From Sclerodactyla briareus (Eukaryota; Echinodermata; Holothuroidea; Dendrochirotida; Sclerodactylidae), in assembly GCA_026419785.1 (NCBI GenBank), contig JAODTK010002710.1, positions 62,001 through 126,000 on the forward strand: a stretch of DNA of 64,000 nt, given 5' to 3'. Positions within the stretch are counted from its first letter, which is position 1. Each line of letters opens with the position of its first letter. Shown in pieces: positions 38,430 through 48,984 of the stretch. The position numbers and the translations under genes are program-made. The notes under the pieces are model-generated. The model did no database searches, had not been told where the DNA came from, and saw nothing but the letters and a program-made list of their open reading frames with translations.

Positions 38430-38840
38430 ATTAGGCCGAGAACCAAGTTATGGAAAGCCAAAAGCCCAATAATTCGAAAAACCAAGTTTATCGACAGATA
38501 AACCAAGTTTATCAATTGATAACCAGATTCTCGATTGATAAATCAAGATTCCCGCCGATAAACCAAGATTCTCGCCCGATAAATCAAGTTTCTCGTCACG
38601 AATCCAATTTATCGATCGAAAATCCAAGTTATCGGCGAGAATCTAAGATTTTCGGTCGGAAATACCAAGTTATTTCCGATTGGGCATTTGGCTCAACTTG
38701 GTATCATCGGGCGAGAATCTTGGTTTATCGGCGAGAAGCTTGGTTTATCAATCGAGAATCCAGGTTTATCAATTGATAAAGTTGGTTCCGGTGATAACTT
38801 GGTTATCGGCGATAAACTTGCGTTTTTCGATTCATGGGCA
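38430..38840. repeat. Array of ~20-bp units that switches orientation
   Basis: Left of ~38683 about ten units follow TAAACCAAG(T/A)TT(A/C)TCG-N3-GA, each 18-22 bases. Right of it about seven units are the reverse complement (CTTGGTTTATCGGCGAGA). The core TTGGGCATTTGGCTC at the switch (38687-38701) reappears at the right end (ATGGGCATTTGGCTC, ~38836). Units vary in the central 3-5 bases but keep CCAAG and the TCG...GA half-palindrome. No protein or spacer logic is visible. Confidence 0.85.
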
Positions 38841-38999
38841 TTTGGCTCTTGCATATACGTTCGATAAATAAATGCCAAGAACTGGATACGGGTTACCAAA
38901 TAAAGTTCAGTGTCCTTAACACAAAGCCAAATGCCTCCCGTTTCTTGGTCTGTGGCCTACGCCATAATGAGTGAAGCTTACGTGAAGTGTCGACAGCGT

Positions 39000-39300
39000 C
39001 TAGTACCATTCGGATTTACCTAGTTTGAAGCCTACTTACACAGAGAATACAGTCGCACAATATGGGATCAGGGCCCCTAGTGTTGCAAGGCGTGCCCATG
39101 GCTGGAATAACACTGATGCGACCATAAAATGAACGGCGGTAACCGTCGAGTTGTGCTGTACAAGGTCCGTCCAGAGTTATGCAGGATTCGCGTTGGTCTG
39201 AAATGCCACGCCCGATCCCTACATTATAACGACGGCCGTGATGCGTAACCAGCACCTCGCCAACCTCCTCGGACGACTTCTTGGGCCAAAGTAGTTAGGA
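39000..39300 (-). pseudogene. Probable Tc1/IS630-superfamily transposase fragment
   Basis: The minus-strand frame at 39016-39255 reads GRRYNVGIGRGISDQRESCI, then TLDGPCTAQLDGYRRSFYGR and ISVIPAMGTPCNTRGPDP. This follows the DDE_3 transposase layout GGGSVMVWGGIS, IDGxLTAQRYRDEIL-RPHVIP and FQQDNARPH; the last block, with a catalytic Asp, is not readable. Short frame slips are needed to match RRDILRPH. The surrounding DNA shows no terminal inverted repeats that I can pair. The assignment comes from the order of blocks rather than a strict motif. Confidence 0.45.
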
Positions 39301-40023
39301 GCAGCATGCACCCACGTTTTCAGCCTACTACCGTTACAACAATAGCACAAATTCCTACGCTTTCACGCAGTGCAGAACTTATCCCCTCGCAAAATACCAG
39401 ACCTGAATGCGCCCTTATCTGGTGTTCTAGTGTACCGAGTGCAGACATAATTGTAGGAAACCCACGTGACAACCAGAAATGGTTCTACTAAACAGTTGGC
39501 AATCGACAGAAAGATGATTTACATGAAACATGACAACTGCATGCAGTATCAAAGTTTTAATTAACGCACGCGTGTTATCAGGTTATATAGTGTTTTTGAG
39601 AAGCCTGCATTGTCGTTACAATTTCTTTCCATTCCTGCGCGACCTGTAAGATAGTATTTTGATGCGCTATACCCGACTCGAACGTACTACTTCATTACTG
39701 CAACCACATTTTTTCCTCTCACTCCGACTAAACTGCACCCAACGCATCTACTTGAGTGACGCCACGTAAACGACAGCGACAGCAAATGGACGGGACGTCA
39801 ATCCTTCTTAAAATTTCCGATACGGTTCACCTTCTCCGCCTCCTATGACAGACAGCAAATATCATGGGGAGACCTCCTACTCACCCTCACCCCACGGGTA
39901 TGTGTGTTGCGGAGAGGGGGGGGTACATTGTTTTTATATGTACGACATGCCTGTGCGCCTATACCATCAACCTGTACACCTGCTATAGGCTATTGGTTCG
40001 AATTTGACTTCCCCGAAACCCAT

Positions 40024-40453
40024 AAAGGCAAAGTCCAGCCGATTGAATATCTTTTTTGGTGTTATAATGTTAGAGAGAATAAAAAATCATTCAAATATCC
40101 ACTTTATTTTCCAGGTTCATAGCATATGTTCGGTTGGGAAGATATGGCTCCCGCAATTGTCATATAATTTGGTGATTTTGGCAAGCTGGCAACCTTTTTT
40201 ATGATGTTATAATCTACCAATTATAAGGAAAAGTTAAGACATATTTCTTGAGCTTTTCTCCAAAAATTGGTAGATATGACGTCATCAAATGTTGCCAATT
40301 TGCAAATTGCCAACTTAGCCGTGATCAATTAATAATCTTAAAAATCGTAACTTTATAACCGAACATGCTATGAATATAAAACAAAGATTGATTGGCAATG
40401 ATTTTCGATGCACAATCATGTGACATTTAAATATTATGGCTGGACTTGCTCTT
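40024..40453. mobile_element. MITE with long imperfect inverted repeats
   Basis: The element starts with AAAGGCAAAGTCCAGCC and ends with GGCTGGACTTGCTCTT, its near reverse complement. Pairing continues inward: TTCATAGCATATGTTCGGTT on the left pairs with AACCGAACATGCTATGAA on the right, and TTATAATCTACCAATTATA with AAATTGGTAGATATGAC. The arms are ~200 bp with a short centre near 40230, so the whole ~430 bp can fold into one hairpin. There is no coding capacity. It is flanked by TA-containing sequence, but a perfect target duplication is not evident. Confidence 0.85.
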
Positions 40454-41265
40454 AAGTTATGTTAAACCCTGATCGTCTTTCTGTTAACTTTCTAATATAT
40501 ATCTTTTTTGAATTAGTTTCAATTAATTTGGCCGGCAATACATAATAACTAACGTCAACTGACAGCAGCCTCATTCATCGAGTCTATGCCCATATGCCCT
40601 CTGATCTGAGTTTGGACCGAAATCTGTCAGGCCCATCATTGCGGTCAAATTATATTTATGAAGATCGAGCGTACTTACGCAACTCGATGTCATTCGAGGG
40701 TGTGAAGAATGAATAAACTTTGTCAGCAACGAGTTTTCAAGTTGCCTGATCCTCGGGGTGAAGTGAACGAATTTATGCCTCGCAGCTGGAGAAAACGTCA
40801 CGGGCGCCATACACCAGTTAAATTGAAGTTGGGCCAATGATCTTGATAGCGTAAACATGTGCTTGCTCTCTTTAAATTCGCAACACAACTAACAAACTTG
40901 TGCTACATTAATAGTTCCTTGTTCACTGATATCGTGCTCACAATATGTTTAGGTTTCGACCTCTCCCAATCTTTGACCACCGGCTTGAACTGAGACTGAC
41001 CGCAAAAGTGGATGCCTCTCCACCTTTTATTTTCATTCGCCTAGATGTTTGCATTCTCGAGATATCGTGCTTACAGGAAGTGTAGCGTACATGCCAGCCT
41101 GCCTGCAATGACACCAATTGAACAAGGTGGTAGGTGATTGCTAAGACACAAACCTCTGTCAGATATCCGTTATCACGACAGTAACATTACGACCAGTAGT
41201 ATTACTATTAGTAATTTTCGATAAACTGAAATAATCGGAGATTGTGTGAGTGTCAAATGAAGTCG

Positions 41266-42379
41266 TTACCGCGACTTCAACAGAGATTTGAATGCGTGGC
41301 GGAAGTTGCGATTGAAGCCACAGTAGACCAATGGATTCGTGCTGGAGTTCATCCCGATCGGAAGCAAGATCAGAACAAATGTTCCGTGCGTTATTACACC
41401 TCCGCTGAGAACAAGCGAGAAAAGCATTGGCGAAGAAACAGGACGTTCGTGAGAAAGATGACAAAGTTAACCTTGGTGAGTTAACCTCGGGTGGATGACA
41501 CCAGCCTTCTCGGCTTCCTCCTCGAACCAGTCGTTGGATTACCTGTGAGGTTAGCCTGCTCGGTTCAACCATCTGGCTAATAGGACCTAGGCCTACCGAG
41601 ACGGTGGCGACAGTTCGCGCGTTGACCTGCATTGACGGGTTCTGCGTCACCGGATGTTGCTCTTCCGCACAGTTAGGAAAGTGAGGATGTAAAAGATCGG
41701 AATGATGACGAAACAGCTCAGGAATGTATAAAACATTGTGAGCAGCCAGAACAAGACGCCCAAGACATTCCTCTGTTCTACCCTACAGTACTCCCTATCA
41801 AAGAACCGCTTGGTGTCGTACGAGAATACGGCGACCGAGATATTCAGACGATATTTGCCGTCCACACGCTTGTTATGATGACCGGTATCAGGCGCTTATT
41901 GAAGATTCTCGTGTATGTTCGTGGGCTCTTGTTGATGAGCGTGTACCTGTTGGCCGCGATCAGGATCAAGTGCTGGATTGAGACCGGACTGAAGGTGAAC
42001 GCCGTGTGGTAGAACAGCCGGCAAAGCAACTGGTTTGTTGTCATCACATCGGCGACAAGAAGGCGACTGCGAGGATGGGCAGCACGAGGACACACGTCCC
42101 TAGGTCCGCCACCGCGAGACTGGCCAGGAACGCGTTCGCCGAAGTTCGAAGTTTCTTGTTTTTGACGATAGCCATGATGACGAGAGTGTTGCCTACGGCG
42201 CCGGCGCAGAACCCGATGAAACACAGCGATACGCATATAAATGAGGCGATAGGTGGTAGCTGTACGGGGAGGTAATGAACGAAATCAGGGTCCACTGTCG
42301 TAGGAGCGATCGCTGTAGAATACAGGCTGTCCATACTCCTACTGGAGTGCGCGGTGTCCATTGTCCGATCAGTGAACAC
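41266..42379 (-). CDS. Class A (rhodopsin-like) GPCR, melatonin/Tre1/GPR84-like, intronless, reading frame broken
   Basis: This is a plasma-membrane seven-helix receptor that would signal through heterotrimeric G proteins; the ligand cannot be predicted. Reading leftward from the ATG at 42379, an extracellular N-terminus of ~45 residues leads into TM1 with GNTLVIMAIVKNKKLRTSAN and TM2 with ASLAVADLGTCVLVLPI, both classic class A patterns. After a frame change near 42055 comes TM3 with LLCRLFYH (the conserved cysteine) and NRYTLI in place of DRY, then TM4. After another change near 41855 comes a second extracellular loop with FSYD and the paired cysteine in REYC, then TM5. A third change near 41647 leads into loop 3 and TM6. 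TM7 reads NSSTNPLVYCGFNRNFRHAF, containing NPxxY, and the frame stops at 41266. NRY plus the YD/YC loop suggests the melatonin/Tre1/GPR84 group; this subgroup call is tentative. Span is 1,114 nt (~371 codons), normal for the family. I see no introns. At least four frame changes mean a pseudogene or assembly indels; conservation on both sides of each break favours the latter. The start is the first ATG before TM1 in frame. Confidence 0.82.
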
Positions 42380-42399
42380 TAATGCTTACGATAACTTTT

Positions 42400-44060
42400 C
42401 AACACGTGTTATACCACTGTTCAACTGAATTATGCCATATGCACGGGTGGAATATCCGAAGTGAATACTGTATCTGACCACAAGGGGTCTTAAGTTTCGA
42501 CACACCGTTCATCTGTTCAGTAGTACTATGTCACGAGTAAAATTTCCAAGGAAATGTGCGACAACTACTGAAGCCTGGTTAACTGGTCACGGATGCGTTA
42601 CCCGTTCCAGAACCCCACCCTATAGTTTATATATTAATATCGTTCCTAGTGGTCCTTGCCTAAATAAATGTTTTGAAAGAACGGAACGGCATCCCACGTC
42701 TTATGCTAGAAGTTGTAAGGCAATGTACGATAACTGTACTGTACGGTATCTGATGACAGATCGTTTATATCACTTCAGGCAATTTACTACCTTCCTATAC
42801 ATGTACCTAACACTACCCGCTTACGACGAACAGATCTGTCAGTTACTAGGAATTTAAAGAGAACGAGACGATGCACTAGCTGATGTTCCTCCGTTCACTA
42901 TGTCTTTGTCAGAAAGTAAAATCTCCAGGAATTGTACAATACGAATTATGTAGCCTATCACGATTTCCGAGCTGTTTCTTTCCTAGAAACCAGTATTTGT
43001 TCATGATCTCAATCGTATAGGTATTCGCGAATTGGAATCACCCACCTCTTGACCATATCGATTGACGAAAGAGTAACCCCTTATAAGTATTTTGCCGTCT
43101 GTATTGCACTTCTCTCATAACCCTGCATTCTATCTGTTCACGATCAAATGGTATATCCGAGGTACAACAATGAATTCCTCCGATTGGCGTAGATGTCTGG
43201 TAATGGCTGATTGTTAAGTATAACAACGAGTTAACATGTAAACACATGGAACAATGCCTGGTTACGGTACAGTTAAACGAGATTTTTCATTCCTACTTTG
43301 ATTAACCCCTAAATAATGATGTGGGTCAACAGGCAACATACAGGTCGGCTTCATTGGCTGTTCGATCTTGTACGAATAGTATGGCGAACGATCGTCGAAA
43401 CTTCCCTGGTGAAAATTACACATCCCACGAGCACAGCACTGAAGATTTCCCCCGTATACCTTTCAACAATGACATCGTATAGCTATAGAACATGGATGAA
43501 TATTGGTTATTATTGGTTGGTAATAAGCCCGGTTTGGAATTGAGGCGTATGTTATAGCGATATCGCTATAGGGAGTATCTCACTTAAATTCCCAGGAACT
43601 GTTTAGCGGTGAGCAAGCGCACTTACAACTTACCGTGAACAGACTTATTAACGGAACAGTAATTGATTCTGCCTGGAAAGATCTCCCCTTTTCACAGATG
43701 AGGAAGAATCTTCAAGCAGGTGTTGGCGTATAAACCAAAGTGTCAGCCAAGTTTTGCCAATATAATTGAGTTTAAATCTTGTAGCCATGGTTCCAAAGAG
43801 AAAACAAAAAAGCGTAATCTATAATGAACGAGTGGACATTCGTAGCTTCGTTTCCTAATTATTCAGCCATACACTGACGAGCGTCTTAATCAGGTAGCCT
43901 AATGTGTGATGGCGTCATGCATTCGTGAAAGTAATTGAATAATATGGAAACTTCCGTCGACAGGACCGGAGGACCTTGCAGTTCGGGGTGATTGGATGTA
44001 GGGATCAGAATCGCCCATGGCTCGATGACCTTTCTTTCGACTACCTACTTCTTAGAATTT
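42400..44060. other. Upstream flank of the receptor gene; no further gene recognised
   Basis: On the receptor's 5' side (minus-strand upstream) there is no LINE, MITE or poly-C repeat that I can see for ~1.6 kb. This is one of the longest repeat-poor stretches in the window and would be the expected place for the receptor's promoter. No specific element can be assigned. Confidence 0.4.
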
Positions 44061-44064
44061 TCCA

Positions 44065-44740
44065 AGTTACCACTAATAATAATTAATAATAATAATAACT
44101 AAAGTGGTGGTTAATAGCGTTAATGCAAGCCTCGAAGCGCTTTACACGAAAGAAGAGATGAAAATCAGGGTGGCATGAACAGATGAGTTTTCAGCTTTCT
44201 CTTGAAGGCTGATTAAAGGGAAGTTGCGAAATCTCGGAAGGTCGTTCCAGAGAGAAGGCTCCAACCAGGAGAAGGCACGTTCACCGTAGGTTTAAGTGCG
44301 AAGTCTGGTGGGAAACAGGTTGCGTGGAAGAACGGAGATTGCGACAGGAACATAAGGACTTACAAGATTTGTAGATAAGCTGGTGAGTCACCTGGTGAAT
44401 ATTAAACATGACAAGCAGACCTTGAAGGAAATTCGAGCGCCAACTGGGAGCGATGAAAGAAGCGCAGGATGAGTGCTATGCTGCCAGGGCTTAGTACAAG
44501 TGACAAATCTGGCGGCTGCATTCTGAATATGGTGGAGTTTACCAAGTTCGGACAAAGGAAGACAGCGAGTAAGCTATTACTGAAGTCTAAACGGGAGGAT
44601 ACAAAAGCCAAGAGCTAGCTTTCAGCGAATCCGGTCAAGATATTTCCGTAAATGTCCAATTTGTGAATACCATCCCAGCCGGATTGGCACATTGGAGTCA
44701 TGTCTCAAGTTTTTGTGGTAAACGTTGCAGAACGACATCG
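44065..44740 (-). mobile_element. L2-like non-LTR retrotransposon 3' end, degenerate
   Basis: Minus strand from ~44740: QIGHLRKYLDR-like block, then FVSSRLDFSNSLLA (equivalent to FVTSRLDYCNSLLxGLP). FRMQ/IQNAAARFVTCTKPWQHST then crosses a frameshift and matches IQNAAARLVTxTxKxxHITP. Next come the ISFKVCLSCLIF-like thumb, NLFPTRLRT, and TYGERAFSWLEPSLWNDLP, equivalent to YGxRAFSxxAPxLWNxLP. The 3' end is AAAGCGC..., then imperfect (TTATTATT)n at 44080-44098 on the plus strand. The upstream palm with YADD is missing. It is the same group as the 26.6-kb and 30.6-kb elements. Confidence 0.82.
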
Positions 44741-45019
44741 GAAGTATTTCTTTCGTAAAGAGGGATTATTGAGTGGTATAGCCTCTCGGTAGATGTTGTT
44801 TGGTGTCCGTTATTCTAGTTGTCAATAGCTATATGTTCTGTGATATTCTTGGGTTGTTGTGGTTTCAGGCTTCCTCGAAGTCGTGATACATAGTAGAGCG
44901 GACAACATGAAACAAGTTACCACCATTTCACAGTCGTCAACCAAACAGATCACAACCCGGCACGAACGCAGCATGAACTAGACACGCTGCAGGCGGTAGA
45001 CCGCCAACTTGTATAGCCC

Positions 45020-47790
45020 CACTTTGCCAAAACCAGTTCCTTTTTGCTTGCCGTGAACTCCTTAAATAAGCACATTATTCAAGACTCAACCTTTAACCAC
45101 ATGACCACCCGACAGAGGTCAAATTGAGGTCAGAGGTCACACACATGCAGGTCAACAATTATATCACAATGGTGAACCTTCCAGCCTTCACAGATTATTC
45201 AATTCTCCGATTACGGCCAGAAAACAGTTTTTGACCCCTAAGTGACCTTGAATGACCTTTAATGACATGCAGTTTTATGAAAATTGTAACTCTCCATGTG
45301 ATACATCCACCCTAAGAGCACTTTGCATTCTGATAAAACGCCCAGTGCTATTGTCAAAAAAGTAATAAAAATCAGTTTTTGACTCCTACGTGACCTTCAA
45401 TGACCTTCAATGACATGGCGGTTTTTATAAAAAAAAAAAATTGTTACTTTCCATGTGATGCATCCACTCCTGAAGCATATTGCATTCCAATGAACACGCC
45501 TAATGTTATTGCGAAAAAGCTATTAAAGTAAACTTGGACCCCTGGTAAACAAAGTATGCGTCCGGTCGAAAGCGGGAGTTGGTTTCCTCCATAACGCACA
45601 CAAAGGTCTATCACATATCCGAAAATAACCAGTTTCTATTTTTTTTGCCCGTAATTCCTTGAATAAGCACATTTATTCAAGACTCAACCTTTAACCACAT
45701 GACCACCCGACAGAGGTCAAATTGAGGTCAGAGGTCACACACATGCAGGTCAACAATTATATCACAATGGTGAACCTTCCAGCCTTCACAGATATTATGG
45801 CCAGAAAACAGTTTTTGACCCCTAAGTGACCTTGAATGACCTTTAATGACATGCAGTTTTATGAAAATTGTAACTCTCCATGTGATACATCCACCCTAAG
45901 AGCACTTTGCATTCTGATAAAACGCCCAGTGCTATTGTCAAAAAAGTAATAAAAATCAGTTTTGACTCCTACGTGACCTTCAATGACCTTCAATGACATG
46001 GCGGTTTTTATAAAAAAAAAAAATTGTTACTTTCCATGTGATGCATCCACTCCTGAAGCATATTGCATTCCAATGAACACGCCTAATGTTATTGCGAAAA
46101 AGCTATTAATTAAACTTTGACCCCTTGTAACTACCAAAGTATGGCGTCCGATCGAAGAGGGAGTTGGTTTCAGCCCATAACGCACACAAAGGTCTATCAC
46201 ATATCCGAAAATAACCAGTTTCTATTTTTTGCCCGCAAACTCCTTAAATAAGCACATTCATTCAAGACTCAACCTTTAACCACATGACCACCCGACAGAG
46301 GTCAAATGAGGTCAGAGGTCACACACATGCAGGTCAACAATTATATCACAATGGTGAACCTTCCAGCCTTCACAGAATTATGGCCAGAAAACAGTTTTTG
46401 ACCCCTAAGTGACCTTGAATGACCTTTAATGACATGCAGTTTTATGAAAATTGTAACTCTCCATGTGATACATCCACTCCTAGCCTAGGAGCATTTTGCA
46501 TTATGATGAACATGCCAAGTGCTATTGCCAAAAAGTACTAAAATCAGTTTTTGACCCCTACGTGACCTTTGATGACCTTCAATGACCTTCAATGACATGG
46601 CGGTTTTTATAAAAAAAAAAAATTGTTACTTTCCATGTGATGCATCCACTCCTGAAGCATATTGCATTCCAATGAACACGCCTAATGTTATTGCGAAAAA
46701 AAAAAGCCTATTAAATAAAACTGAACCCATGTGAAACTACCAAAGGATGCGTCAGATCGAAGCGGGAGAGTTGGTTCCATCAATAACGCACACAAAGGTC
46801 TATCACATATCCGAAAATAACCAGTTTCTATTTTTTGCCCGCAAACTCCTTAAATAAGCACATTCATTCAAGACTCAACCTTTAACCACATGACCACCGA
46901 CAGAGGTCAAATTGAGGTCAGAGGTCACACACATGCAGGTCAACAATTATATCACAATGGTGAACCTTCCAGCCTTCACAGATATTATGGCCAGAAAACA
47001 GTTTTTGACCCCTAAGTGACCTTGAATGACCTTTAATGACATGGCGTTTTTATGAAAATGTAAACTCTCCATGTGATACATCCACTCCTAGGAGCATTTT
47101 GGAATTCTATGAAACATGCCAAGTGCTATTGCCAAAAAGTACTAAAATCAGTTTTTGACCCCTACGTGACCTTTGATGACCTTCAATGACCTGGCGGTTT
47201 TTATAAAAAAAAAAAAAATTGTTACTTACATGCTGATGCATCCATCCTGGAAGCCTATTGCATCCAATGAACACGCCTAATGTTATTGCGAAAAAGCTAT
47301 AAATTAAACTTTGACCCCCTTGTACCTACCAAAAGTAAATGTCCGATCGAAGCTGGAGTTGGTCTCTTCATAAAAGCACCAAAGGTTCTATCACATATCC
47401 GAAAATAACCAGTTTCTATTTTTTGCCCGCAAACTCCTTAAATAAGCACATTCATTCAAGACTCAACCTTAACCACATGACCACCCGACAGAGGTCAAAT
47501 TGAGGTCAGAGGTCACACACATGCAGGTCAACAATTATATCACAATGGTGAACCTTCCAGCCTTCGAGATATTCAATTCTCCGATTATGGCCAGAAAACA
47601 GTTTTTGGTGTTTGTTTTTTAAACCCCTTAGTGACCTTGAATGACCTCAATACTGACGTTTTTATGACAACCTCCATGTGATACATCCACTCCTAGGAGC
47701 ATTTTTGCATTTTGATGAACACGTTCGTGCTATTGCAGAAAAAGTACCAAAATCAGTTTTTGACCCCTAAGTGACCCTTAATGACCTTCA
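45020..47790. repeat. Satellite array, ~590-bp monomer, well preserved (R1 family)
   Basis: The phrase AATAAGCACATT recurs at about 45064, 45660, 46247, 46851 and 47440, giving periods of 583-604 bases. Copies are near-identical apart from single-base indels. Each monomer holds a block of AGGTCA hexamers, for example at 45116, 45127, 45134 and 45149. It also holds runs of TGACCT at a 10-base period, an A12-13 tract after GGCGGTTTTTATA, and the phrase GCGTCCGATCGAAGCGGGAG. No ORF is conserved among monomers. The homogeneity points to recent amplification or ongoing unequal exchange. Confidence 0.93.
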
Positions 47791-48240
47791 AGCAAAAATA
47801 TCGCAAATTTGACCTCGGATGACCTTAAAAATGCCGCCATGTTTTTCGGGACCAACTGTTACCCTAAAACCAAGTTTCCCCAAAATCCGACATGTTGCAA
47901 AAAATCGCAAAAATACACCCATTTGACCTCGGAGACCTTGAAACGGCACATGTTGTTCGGGGACCATGGTCACCTGAGTACAAGTTTGTGTGTAGATCGG
48001 ACAAAATTGAAAATTTGGTAAAATCACCAAAGCAGAGGGCAGCAGAACTACGGTAATACCGGTTTTCGAAAGCATCCGAGATTCTCCATGGGGTCAACCG
48101 GTACAAGTTTCAGCTTGAATCGAGTAAAGCGTTGGAGGAGTTATCGCGCTTAACGCGGAATCTTCCGGCGGCGGACAGACGCGGCGGCGGGGCGGACGCG
48201 CGGACACGAGAAGGCAAAACCATGATATCCCCGAAGTGGG
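47790..48240. repeat. R1-like terminal module with GC-rich CGGCGGCGGAC end
   Basis: After the 45-kb array come subrepeats of the type TTTGACCTCGGATGACCTTGAAA...TGTTTTTCGGGACCA...ACCAAGTTT. A phrase close to AAAGCGTTGGAGGAGTTATCGCGCTTAACG and a CGGCGGCGGACAGACGCGG-type minisatellite (48164-48205) follow. It ends at CATGATATCCCCGAAGTGGGGATAT. The same end is seen near 51390-51480 and 57205-57270. Confidence 0.7.
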
Positions 48241-48984
48241 GATATATTTATGTAACCCCCAGCACGCAGGAGTATTCACTCATTCTAATGTGTGGGTATG
48301 CTCTTGTTTAACGGGTTCAACAAAACTTCCTTCCCTTTTGAACGCGCCCAAACTCTAAGCATAATGGGGGGGGGGGGAACCACTTGGACACGATACGTGT
48401 AGCATTTAACACACCACGTTCGGGAAACACCATGTTCCCGCATTTAATGAGGCATATTACGGTTCTGAAAATCCAAAGAAAAAACACTTTCCCGCAACTC
48501 ACGAGGTCTGCAGCATCGATAAAACACATGGTATGAAAACCCTATTTAGAGATGGGACAAGAACAACCACAGTGGCCTCTAATCCTTTATTTTGCGATTG
48601 CCAAATGTGACTGCCACCCCCCCCCAACCTGCCAACCCCATTTTAAGCTAACTTTCCAGCACCTTGCCCTGTTCAGCCGAAACTTGGCACACATGTCAGC
48701 CCTAGTTAAATCTGAGATGAGTCCGAAAATGGGCGTCACTGCCTCACTGGACTTCTCGAATGGTAGCTATCTTGGATTATGGAACGAAATCCAGGACTTC
48801 CTGTTGAAACTAGAAAAGTAGGGCGCGGTAAACCGCCAGATGTATATATCCCCGCATCTTCCTATTCAAGACAATGTGGTGAACATGAAACCGGACGAAT
48901 TCGTGGAAAAGGACCATTTATTAGACTGTGAAGCGACAACGTGTCCAGGTAAATGGGAAATTCCTATGCACTTGTTAATTGTAT

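Noticed and set aside
38430..38840. CRISPR-like array of short repeats
   Set aside because: Units are contiguous and diverged with no uniform spacers, the orientation flips within the array, and the DNA is animal.
41159..41650. 163-codon minus-strand ORF
   Set aside because: It overlaps the receptor's loop 3 to TM7 in the wrong frame for TM7; the true TM7 (NSSTNPLVY) is in another frame. Only part of the loop 3 region may use it.
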